A stretch of 64,000 nt of DNA from assembly GCF_900177675.1 (NCBI RefSeq), contig NZ_FXWM01000001.1, positions 4,101,001 to 4,165,000 of the forward strand, written 5' to 3'. The stretch is from Bacillus sp. OV166. GTDB lineage: Bacteria > Bacillota > Bacilli > Bacillales > Cytobacillaceae. This document shows, in pieces, positions 35,501 to 43,800 of this stretch; position 1 is the first letter of the stretch; each line of letters starts with the position of its first letter. The notes beneath the pieces were generated by a model. It had not been told where the DNA came from. It did not search any database and worked only from the letters and a program-made list of their open reading frames with translations. Both the position numbers and the translations under genes were made by a program.

Positions 35501-36089
35501 TATGGCTATAACCAACAAATAAAACTACAAAGCTATCGAACATTGAATGTAAAAATCTAGTTGCCCATCCTTCTGTTAGGTATGCCCTTCCAAAATCTCC
35601 ATCTGTTAAAATTAAATTTCTAGGTATCTGATTTACATTTCCATGTAGGTAGACTATTCCATTAAAATTATTCCCTAGAGGAAGAACAGGTGCTCTATAT
35701 TCTTCAACTACACCTGAATTTACTGTTGAAAAATGAAGATCAAAATTTGTTGTAACAATTTTAATATCATCTTGATTAGGAAATAATGAGAATAAACTAT
35801 GGTGCAACACTGTTGGTTTTGATTCGGGATTAGTTAACATATTTCTAACTATTTCATGTACATTTATCCGTTGGTTAACTAATCTCCCTAAATAATGATC
35901 AATTGGTTCATGTTCTTCTAATTTAAAAGTTCCAGCATATGTGGCTACATCATCAGCTAATTTATAAAAACTTGGAAAATTAGCGGGAAATCCCATCGAA
36001 ACACCCGCACCTGCAAATATCACTAGTTTCCCATTTTTTTGAGCAGACAAAAGTTCTTCAGGCATGTTTACTTCTTTATTGATCCACAA
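32556..36089 (-). CDS. SIR2-like domain protein, 1177 residues (putative antiphage NADase)
   Basis: The first 260 residues form a SIR2-like domain: VIFAGAGVS (NAD site), TTNFD, IVYLHGNV with the catalytic-region His, and FVGYSHND. Residues 270-1177 are a long helical, repeat-like region without recognised motifs, similar in layout to DUF4020-type or defence-associated sirtuin (DSR) proteins, where such regions sense phage components and the SIR2 part depletes NAD. The first start is TTG 36089 behind GAGGTGA; an ATG at 36065 is the alternative. No export signal is seen. It is AT-rich, lies in the putative island, and is divergent from the glycosyltransferase gene. Confidence 0.85.
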   Translation of the reverse strand: MWINKEVNMPEELLSAQKNGKLVIFAGAGVSMGFPANFPSFYKLADDVATYAGTFKLEEHEPIDHYLGRLVNQRINVHEIVRNMLTNPESKPTVLHHSLFSLFPNQDDIKIVTTNFDLHFSTVNSGVVEEYRAPVLPLGNNFNGIVYLHGNVNQIPRNLILTDGDFGRAYLTEGWATRFLHSMFDSFVVLFVGYSHNDLIMNYLARGLPPNTQRFAFTLEGTEEHWSFLDIEPIIYPKREKSDSHGALGDAINSWIKLSNMDFFEHEKRIKLLVETTPSLAPEDTDYLIKVIKDIPTLRFFVKYARGPLWIKWLEEKGFLYDLFVPNRILTEDKVIICKWIVENFILEDSEEFFSLIERNGQKINSVLWNEIAHKLSFTEKLPEPDILTKWVGLLLKLAPLQTNKYLDYILYRLKGSQYKMIVILLFDYLSRPQLLLKPHFQITEKRTDKLVDIEVSIKGDHYYLSKTWDENIKPNLNEFANLIEPIITNNIRMAHFILNSSGQANSQWDPISFDRHAIEPHEQDRYPRNFDVIINSSRDIINYFCLNNPEIALYLIESWFLSDVPLMKRISIYGLSKVNLNSDIKINWLIEKNVLYTFGLKHEVYQVLKFAYPVASYKQRDRLFKKILIGPEVKQEENIKAREYEIYNLIYWLSLVSPDCEIGNKYLKEFRNKYPTFIPRDNPDLHTWSSIGNIEHLSPLSVDEMLKENIENIFDLLLKFEGDWFNGPDREGLLEEVGKAAKQNFEWSWHLTETLISKQEITSDLWRAVFKGWNLSHLDQEKWEKIIILFETEKELSLNFKDDIIDLFTKALKSQDNKSFINFLDRAEIHIYYIWKEVSNINRQSQNNFTTDSSLNNAINNFGGKSVLFWLNGLTKRLEKEEGKNSRKLFDRYRSYFNEVLSNNSYTAQLGKVLLASQIHFLYSLDSIWVRENILPLLDWSTSPHQAAQAWDGYLSWGKIITPLLEETMVYYEQSYNKLSESLKHIRNRFCEHLAYIAVNSDVLQENNNQQLIKFVGSIEEKDRVSWTNFLNSNLEMIKSNEAKTTIWNKWIKGYWEQRILGAVPLSKEEVEKMLQWSIQLEPVFDEVVDKIINSPIPSLEHTYYYNDLESSNIIEKFPKKVIELLEYLLSATVDPFYNCSVLENIVKKLRLAINGEDELLRPVRLQLSRLGCNIS

Positions 36090-36109
36090 ATCCTCTCACC
36101 TCTCTACGG

Positions 36110-36585
36110 TTTATCAAATGGTTTTAATTATAGTTATAAAATGGAAAAAAAGAAAAAAAGTGGTCCGAACAATATAATCCACCAAAACATGATTAGTTTA
36201 GTTGAATCACTTTTATTTAATATTGCTATAAATATGTATCTTTTCAGACTACAGTCAAGCTTTAAGAAACCCTAGACTCCCCCCTATTTATGTAACTCAA
36301 TATGAAATTATACCAATTATTGGTTTCGTTTTATAGTTTAGCGCGGACTTTATTTTAAAATCTAACCCATGTGTAATAAGGATTGAATACAGATACAGCC
36401 CTTTGAGATTCTTTACCATCAAAAATTGTTTTAGTCGTTTTTCAATATTTCAAGAAGACACTCACATATGCTTGCGGGTTTATAATGGTATACCTTTTTA
36501 AAAACCAAACATTTTAAAAAAGAAACTTACCGGTCGCAAAGCAAGCTATTTTTCAGAAAAAATATCATCTCTAACAATAGGATAA
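36110..36585. other. divergent promoter region
   Basis: No gene is supported. The stretch separates the leftward SIR2 gene from the rightward glycosyltransferase gene and should hold both promoters. Confidence 0.4.
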
Positions 36586-36594
36586 TGGTATAAT
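36586..36594 (+). promoter_or_regulatory. extended -10 promoter of the glycosyltransferase gene
   Basis: TGGTATAAT fits the extended -10 form (TGnTATAAT), 35 nt ahead of the gene. No clear -35 is needed for this class. Confidence 0.55.
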
Positions 36595-36628
36595 TTACTA
36601 TATACTTTTTCAATTATAAGGAGGATTC

Positions 36629-38503
36629 ATGAAACAATTAGTTTTTATTTCAACAGGATGGGGTTCAAAACACGGTGGTATTAACTCATTTAATTATGAT
36701 TTATGTTTACATACTGCAAAGTTATTAGAAGGTTATTTCGAAATTGTTTGTGTTGTTCAAGATCCTGAATTTGATTCTAGTTCTATTAGTCTGCCAGAAA
36801 ACCTTTTTCTTATAAAATCTTATGAAGGCGAGGAATCAGAAAGAATTATAAGAAACATAAAGAGTGAAACACGATTTGGAGAACCCTTCATTTGGATTGG
36901 TCATGATGTAAAAACTGGACAAATTGCTATTGAATGTGCAAACAAAACAGGAAAAGAAGGCGTAGTTTTTCATCATATGAACTATAGTGCTTATTCGACA
37001 TATCAGTCAGGTGATGCAAGAAGAACTCAAAAAAAGATAGAATTACAAAAAAGTATTTTAACAAACGCTGATTATATTCTTGCTATAGGTCCTAGCTTAC
37101 ATCGTTCTGCCAAATTCCTTTTACAGAAAGCAAAGAAACCACTAACAAATTGTTTCGAAATTATTCCTGGTTTATCTACAATAGATCCTATAGAACCGCC
37201 TATACCTGAATTCCTACAAGCGGTTGCTTACGGTAGATTAGATGATGATATAATTAAACAGGGAATGGTAGCTATTGGTGCCTTTGCACAAAGCGCTAAA
37301 GATAGTTCTGCTGCATTTTATATGATTGGAGTTACTGATAAAGATACATACGATAAGAAGTATAAAGAAATTTACGAAGACTTGCAGAAATTTTGTTCCA
37401 ATTACTCAGACAAAACCTCAATAAATATACAACCCCTTCCTTATTTAGAAAGGACCGAGGTATTTGAAGAATTAAGAGTATCAAGTGCTAGTATGATGCT
37501 ATCTTTACACGAAGGGTTTGGTCTTGCTGGTTGGGAAGCTATATCTGCAGAGGTGCCACTTATTTTATCAACTAATACAGGCTTATACGAATTGCTTAAG
37601 CGAGATTACAGCCATTTACTAACCTGTGTACATCCAGTAAATATAACTGGTAATCAAGAAACAGATGTAAATAATGTATCGGCCAAATTAGATATTATTT
37701 TTTCTGACATAGAGAGCAATAAAAAACTTTCAAGAACATTAAAAGAAGCTGTTAGGCATTACACTTGGGAAAGAACATGTAAGTCTTTCCTAGTAGCATG
37801 TAATATAAATTGTAGTGAACCAATTACTGCAGAAAAAAACAAATTGATAAAACTTAAGACAGATTTATCCAACTTTATCGATGAAGTTAAAGAGATTACT
37901 AATGAAATAAACCGTATTTCAGCGTCACTATCTCCTGAACAAATGAATCAGTGGAAAGAAAGAGAGCAATCTTGGCAAAAAGCGAAAATAGGAGAATTTA
38001 TTGAGGAAGATTCAAAAATGAATATCTCCGAACTTACTATTATAAGGAGACAACATTTTCTAAAAAAACGTGATATAAATATAGGAAAAGTAAGAAATTT
38101 TGATTGGTTATTAAAAAATCATAATAATGAGGTACATGGTGCTATCCCTAAATTATTCAAAAACAAATCAGATAAACTTTTTGCTCCTCCGTTCCTAACA
38201 TTTGATAAACTTGAACAAATTTTAGGTTCAAAAAATCCAGAAGTAATTTCACCTTGGTTGGTATATTATATTTTATATTTAAATTTATTTGAATTTCCGG
38301 AGGAATTATTAACTGAACCTACAATTACAGAAGATGACTTTTTTTCCAAAACATTCCTAGAAAATGAGAGTAAGAATAAAATTTATGAATGGTTAAAGTT
38401 TAAATTACTTTCTTCTCTACCAACTTATATACCAGTTTACGAAGAGATGAGTAATTATTTAGATACCAGAATTGAATCGTTGGATACATTTTTTAATATT
38501 TAA
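36629..38503 (+). CDS. GT4-type glycosyltransferase fused to a helical C-terminal domain
   Basis: Residues 1-400 look like a GT-B (GT4/GT1) glycosyltransferase: STGWGSKHGGINSFN near the start (donor/acceptor loop of the N-terminal Rossmann domain) and HEGFGLAGWEA near 290-305, with the two glutamates of the E-x7-E motif. Residues 410-624 are a separate charged, partly coiled-coil helical region with no family match. There is no membrane anchor. Genes like sps or capsule clusters are absent; instead it lies between defence-type genes. It may modify a protein, nucleotide or phage component. AAGGAGG precedes the ATG. Confidence 0.75.
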   Translation: MKQLVFISTGWGSKHGGINSFNYDLCLHTAKLLEGYFEIVCVVQDPEFDSSSISLPENLFLIKSYEGEESERIIRNIKSETRFGEPFIWIGHDVKTGQIAIECANKTGKEGVVFHHMNYSAYSTYQSGDARRTQKKIELQKSILTNADYILAIGPSLHRSAKFLLQKAKKPLTNCFEIIPGLSTIDPIEPPIPEFLQAVAYGRLDDDIIKQGMVAIGAFAQSAKDSSAAFYMIGVTDKDTYDKKYKEIYEDLQKFCSNYSDKTSINIQPLPYLERTEVFEELRVSSASMMLSLHEGFGLAGWEAISAEVPLILSTNTGLYELLKRDYSHLLTCVHPVNITGNQETDVNNVSAKLDIIFSDIESNKKLSRTLKEAVRHYTWERTCKSFLVACNINCSEPITAEKNKLIKLKTDLSNFIDEVKEITNEINRISASLSPEQMNQWKEREQSWQKAKIGEFIEEDSKMNISELTIIRRQHFLKKRDINIGKVRNFDWLLKNHNNEVHGAIPKLFKNKSDKLFAPPFLTFDKLEQILGSKNPEVISPWLVYYILYLNLFEFPEELLTEPTITEDDFFSKTFLENESKNKIYEWLKFKLLSSLPTYIPVYEEMSNYLDTRIESLDTFFNI

Positions 38504-38597
38504 CTTTGACACTATATACTTAAATCCAATAATATAAACTAAATTTATTAGTTCCTAATTTCTTTTTACCCACCAAAAAATCCGGTATTGATTTTTT

Positions 38598-38665
38598 GAG
38601 GAGATTATACTATAGCAAACGAACTTGAAAATTTGATTATTTCTTCGGAATTCTTGTCATTCTAG
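38598..38665 (+). other. gene start remnant (GAGGAG then ATA, stop after 17 codons)
   Basis: GAGGAG (38598-38603) is followed 8 nt later by ATA (38612), which opens a protein-like frame ANELENLIISSEFLSF ending in TAG. This looks like the first codons of a lost gene whose ATG became ATA. The rest of 38504-38842 has no gene. Confidence 0.3.
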
Positions 38666-38708
38666 TTAGGAAAGCCATTATTGGATTGAAGTTCCAAAAC
38701 CAAATTTG

Positions 38709-38731
38709 ACACCTTTTATAAAGGTGTTTTT
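38709..38731 (+). terminator. intrinsic terminator
   Basis: CACCTTT pairs with AAAGGTG around a short loop and is followed by TTTTTTA, about 205 nt past the glycosyltransferase gene. Confidence 0.6.
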
Positions 38732-38842
38732 TAATGTATATATGTTTGTATTTACGAGATTTTCATCAAATTGAAGTGAATACTCTCCGATTACATCCTT
38801 AAAAATAAATCGTGCCAACCTAAAAAGTCGACACATTTATAT

Positions 38843-39245
38843 TTATACTATGGTATGTCTACACCCATCCCTAAAATTCGAACAACCATAGAACTCTCCT
38901 CTTGCTCCCCTACTTCGAACCATATAACCACCACAAAAAGTGCATTTAATTGGCTTGTCCAAAACTGATACATCTTTGATAGTTTGATTACACATCCGGT
39001 AGTATTTGCATCTCAGAAATCGTTCACTGATACTGTTATTTTCCCGCAACATTAAATATACCCTTCCACACATCAAGGGCATCTTGGGTTATTCGATATG
39101 ATGGTATTGCCTGCTATGATTTTATAATCAATCCCAAAATCATCTTTTAGTTCTTTCACGAAAGAAAAATATTCATATCCGGAACTAAAATGTAGGTATC
39201 GTTTCCCGTCCTAGTCATCGACACATAGAACAAGCAATGCGACCA
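38843..39245 (-). pseudogene. C-terminal remnant of a UvrD-like helicase with zinc ribbons
   Basis: Reading across at least two frameshifts gives LFYVSMTRTGNDTYILVP (helicase motif VI, like YVALTRAK), then FVKELKDDFGIDYKII, then RCP...LMLRENN and RFLRCKYYRMCNQ, ending with the topoisomerase-type zinc ribbon CTFCGGYMVRSRG...GCSNFRDGC. UvrD/DinG-like helicases with such ribbons are found in defence loci. The 5' part is gone; nothing else of the gene was found upstream. Confidence 0.7.
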
Positions 39246-39438
39246 GTTTATTTTAAAATAATTATTTAAGTATAAAAGATTAAATAAAAAAATCATTGAA
39301 ACGAATTAGGACATTTTTTTAAATGCCCTTTGCCTGATTTTCTCTTCTATACAATAATTTAAATAAACTTAAAAAATAACTTTAGTTTGACAGAAAAACC
39401 TTAAGTGATACTTTTCAAAGTGTCACTATTAATAATAT

Positions 39439-39996
39439 TCACATTAAGCTATAATCCTTTTCTACTATTTCCTCAAGTAATTCGGGCCTGATTACATACC
39501 ATTTGCGGTTTTTATTTTCTATAATCATCAAGTTTGACAAAGTTTGTAAAACGTAACGGATTCTCCGTGGAATTAGTCCAGCGCGTTCACCATATTTTGC
39601 AGTAACGTATTCATAAATTTGGTTTGCCCTTATACCATTTACTCCTAATAAGCATAGTTTATTAATAGAAAGAATTACATCTTTTATAAACTCACTTGAT
39701 TCAAACAATAAAATTAAGCGATGCTTTATTCTCTTATCAGGTGAGATTTGAACCATCTCATTATAAATCTTCATGAAATCTTTTTTTGATAAAGGGGAAA
39801 GAAACCCGGCTGTTCTTTGTAATTGTGATACTGTCTTTTGTAATGTTATGGTACTACTAATTTGGTCTTTTAAGTACTCATTTAATTTATCATTCAGGCG
39901 CTTAGATTCATTTATCTGAATAAAATTTTGAATTGTGAAATCAATCCACTCTGGCTTTAACATCGCACTAAATAAAATAAGGTTTTTTTCATTCAT
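39439..39996 (-). CDS. winged-helix-like protein downstream of a PglZ remnant
   Basis: The 185-residue soluble protein ends with a winged-helix-like domain (ANQIYEYVTAKYGERAGLIP, then RIRYVLQTLSNLMII). GGAGGTTATCAAGT precedes the ATG at 39996, which overlaps the stop of a PglZ-like frame (ATGAATGA). Such gene order suggests a subunit of a PglZ-containing (BREX-like) system, of which the rest is lost. I recognise no exact family. Confidence 0.6.
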   Translation of the reverse strand: MNEKNLILFSAMLKPEWIDFTIQNFIQINESKRLNDKLNEYLKDQISSTITLQKTVSQLQRTAGFLSPLSKKDFMKIYNEMVQISPDKRIKHRLILLFESSEFIKDVILSINKLCLLGVNGIRANQIYEYVTAKYGERAGLIPRRIRYVLQTLSNLMIIENKNRKWYVIRPELLEEIVEKDYSLM

Positions 39997-40210
39997 ACTT
40001 GATAACCTCCGCGATGGGAACTAATATTTCCTCCATACTCATCCCCCCGTGGCTGATGCTCAATCTATCCTTTTCATCAAATGAATAGAAATCTTTTGCA
40101 AATAATGGACATATAAAATCAGGTAGACCAGCAGGCTGAAATGCGAACCTATTATCTGATTCAAATTTATTTTGTAATATACTGTTATTAAAAATTAAAA
40201 CTCTTTTTCC
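39989..40210 (-). pseudogene. C-terminal remnant of a PglZ-domain phosphatase
   Basis: An open frame with no start reads VLIFNNSILQNKFESDNRF, then FQPAGLPDFICPLFAKDFYS, and ends LSISHGGMSMEEILVPIAEV. The SHGG(x)S(x)EEx(x)VP motif is typical of the C-terminus of PglZ/alkaline-phosphatase-fold proteins of BREX and related defence systems. Its 5' part is cut where the MazG-like gene ends. The stop overlaps the winged-helix gene. Confidence 0.75.
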
Positions 40211-40509
40211 TCACTTTTACTTACTGGGTATTTAATAGCGTTTTTAACCAGCTTGTTTGTGACTTCCTCTTCAAGATTAATTCCCATTTTATCTGCAAGC
40301 TGGACAAGATATATTAAAATATCCGCTATTTCTTCTTTTATATTTTGTTCGGATTTAGCAATTGCTTCTTCACTATTACGCCACTGAAAATTTTCAAGCA
40401 GTTCATTTGCCTCAAGGGAAATCGATATGGCCAAATCTTTTTCATTGTGGTACTTTTTCCAATCTCTTTCATCACGGAAGTCTAAGATCTTTTTTTGAAT
40501 CGCTTTCAT
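40195..40509 (-). CDS. MazG-like nucleotide pyrophosphohydrolase
   Basis: The 104-residue protein has the MazG-like motifs: LAISISLEANELLENFQW (ExxE) and IKEEIADILIYL (ExxD), which bind Mg and hydrolyse (d)NTPs or related nucleotides. It starts at ATG 40509 after AGGAGAGAT. It lies between defence remnants; small MazG proteins are often carried on mobile elements. Confidence 0.88.
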   Translation of the reverse strand: MKAIQKKILDFRDERDWKKYHNEKDLAISISLEANELLENFQWRNSEEAIAKSEQNIKEEIADILIYLVQLADKMGINLEEEVTNKLVKNAIKYPVSKSEEKEF

Positions 40510-40833
40510 TCCTTATCTCTCCTATGGAACATTATTCCAATGATATATTTAATTCTATTATTACCTTATTTTAACACTAGAATTTTATATAAAAACTTTA
40601 TAATAATATTATGTGATGATTATTCATCGATTAATTTCTGCAGTTATGCGCACCTTTTGGCTAGGTTGTATATTTTTCTATAAAAGTAAAGACTTATACT
40701 TTAGACCAACGATTTTCATAAGACTTCCTTAAGGTCCCACCTCGCCATGGACACCATTTTTTCGACTAATAGTTCACATATCCACGCCCATTCAGTAATT
40801 GATGACATCTTAATGAACATGACTGCACACAGA
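40510..40833. other. gene-free stretch
   Basis: No gene, RNA or clear signal was found between the MazG-like gene and the terminator of the helicase gene. Confidence 0.4.
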
Positions 40834-40861
40834 AAGGCCTAACCACAAATGGTTACGCCTT
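40834..40861 (-). terminator. intrinsic terminator of the helicase-nuclease gene
   Basis: On the minus strand AAGGCGTAACCA pairs with TGGTTAGGCCTT (one mismatch), followed by TCTG; it lies 12 nt past the stop. Confidence 0.7.
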
Positions 40862-40872
40862 ACTTAATATTT

Positions 40873-43800
40873 CTATCCCATGTAACTCGTAAACCACCCA
40901 GGTCTATACTTAGTCGCGCGACTCCCTTTAATTGAAAACTGAAAGTTAATCCCCATTTGTCTAAGTTCACTAATTAACGGCCTTAGTTCAGCCCCACCGA
41001 CTAACCAAAGATTCCCACCCTTGTGACGTTTGTCTATAACTTCATAGTTCTTTACAGTTAAATAATTATAAAGACTTTCAGGGGCTTCATCAATCAAATC
41101 AATTAAATCCATTTGTTCATGATAACCTTCTAATTCATGTGAGAATAGGGCTATTTGTTCTGAATGAGTTTTGTTTTTTGGGGGTTCAACTTTGATGTTT
41201 CTATTTTGCTTGAAAGTAGAAAAATTTTCTTTTGATTTTTCTCTCACTGGTTGTTTATTTAATTTTTTTAGGATGATTTCCTTTTTTAATACACTTGGTG
41301 AAACATTATTACTTGTTTCCTTTTGTTGATTATGAGGACGAATTCCCATGTAACTCAACTTGGCAAAGAGCGATTCCATCGTTTTCTCAGGATTTGAATA
41401 GAATACACTTCCCCTGATCCGCCAAAATATCCATCCTACTCTTTCAAGAACACGCTGTCGTTCAATTTCCTCTTTCCATTTCTCCTCACCTTGCCATTCC
41501 ATATCACCCTCACATTCAATGGCTAATCGCGTACGCTCTCCTTCAACTACCAAATCTATTGCCTTACCTAATGTGCCAACCTTAACTTGTGGAACAACAC
41601 TATATCCCTTGGATGAAATTAACGTATAAATGTCTCTTTCTAGTTCCGAAACAAATTCATGTTCCTCCTTAACCAATTCTTCCTCGGTTTCACCATGATT
41701 AAGACAATGTTGTAAAAGTCGATATCGAACATCATTTGGATTTAACTTATTTGCATCAACGGAGTGGAACAATATCATTTGATCTCTTGGTCGGCTTGCA
41801 GCAACATTAAATCTTTGTAGTGCATCTTTTTTCCCGAGTGAAGTAAAACTTTTATTTTCCGCGATGACTAATGAGAGGAAGATCACATCGCGTTCGTCTC
41901 CCTGAAAGGCATACGCATCTCCTACCACTAGTCTTCTATTGATGATGTCTTCTTCAACGATTTTCTTGAGAATGAGTCCTTCAATCACTTTTTGTTGATC
42001 GTTCCCGAGTAGTGTAATCACTCCAAAAGACTTTTGATAATATATTGGATCCTTAATACACTCTATAATATAATCAACAATGGCTTCAGCCTCTGGAATG
42101 TTAATTACTTTAGTGGTATTGTCCAATCGATACCCATCATCAACTTTTACTGCCTTTACAGGCGGTGTAAACATATCCTTTGCAAAAGGTAGACGTAATG
42201 GGTCAATCATTCCGCCATACATTAATTCATTGCTGAATTTAATGATTTCTGGGACGCAGCGGAAATGCTCTTTTAAGACGATTTTACTGTCAAAAACCCT
42301 AGAAGCTGTGTCATATAAACTGGTCCGAATGTCAAATTGCATTTTATTCGGGATATCAAAAAGATACCTAGTGATTAATTCATGGACATCGCTTATTTCT
42401 GTAAAAGCATTCTCAGGACTGATTTGATTTTCATCCCCAACTATAACCGCTTTTTTCCCACGAAGTAAGGCACTTAATCCGAACAAATTGCTTTGGCTAC
42501 TTTCATCAATAATAACCACATCAAACATGTCTTCTGTTAGATCGAAGTTCTCAATCACACGCTGGATTGGCATAATCCAAACTGGAATGGCCCCTCTTGC
42601 TACCTTCATTTCTTTGCTAGCCTCTTGGCGGTATATACGGGTATATTTTCCCGTTCCTTTTCCAATTCGTTGAATCGCCTTTTGCCATGCGAATAAACTC
42701 ATTTTTTGTGTCCGTGTGGTTCGTTCTAATTGTTCCTTCCAAGTTGCTTCCGCAATTAATTCTTTTATGACTTTTTGTTCTTTCAATTTTGCCATTTTTC
42801 TATGTTCTTCTAGGTGATCAATCTGTTGTTTAGCATTTAATTCCTTTAGCCAGGCATCTACTTGACGCCATATCCAGGCAATCTCTAGATCTGTTGGGGG
42901 AATTAGCGGCTTTCCTACTCCACCAGTTTCTAGTAATTCCAATGTCCATTTTGGTGCTGCATCAAATAGTAGACTTTTTAGTTCTAACAATTGTTGATAA
43001 TCAACTTCTAAGCCTTCAAGTCTTTCCACTTCTGAAAGGATTGCATCCCAAGTTGTGGTATTTCGCTTACGAAGTGAATCTAATAAGTTATTCCATAATG
43101 GATGTGAATGTCGTTGATTCATTCCTGCAATTAAATCTACTTCTATTTTTTGAAAGAATGTTTGTGTTTCATGCCAAGTCTTTTTGTAATGAAAAGCTTG
43201 TAAACCTTGATGTAGTTCATACAGCCATTGTTCCTCATGAAACCTATGTTCCCCAGTCATGGAAATAACAGCAAATAATTCCTCAAACTCTTTTTCTAAG
43301 TTGTTAACCCAATTAGATGCATTAAGGATTTGATTGCATTTCTCCTTTATTATTAGAGCAAATCTTTTCTGTGTTTCTTCCATTTTAGTTCCGTCAATTT
43401 CATCTAAGACACGATTCCACTTAATAGATAGTTTTTGCTTCATAATCATTAGATCAATGTGTTTTATGACCAAGGTGAGGTCTTCACTGTTTCTAATCGG
43501 ATAGGTATTTACTTTTATCTCTTCAAAGAGATATTTAAGTTTTCTACCTGTTAAGTTTTTATATAACCAGCCTATCTTGGGATTAGAAGATAATTTTTCA
43601 TTCAAAACAAGGAGGTCGTCCCTTAACTCAGGAAGAATCTTATTTGTAGTTAAGACAATTTTATGCTCAATGATTTCCTTCTCCAGTATTTGAATTTCAA
43701 TTACCTTTTCATCAATTTCTTTGATAAATTGATTCCACATGGGTACTTGGCTTGATTCTCTCACGCAATCCTTGATAATGGTATAGAGCCACTTGGGATT

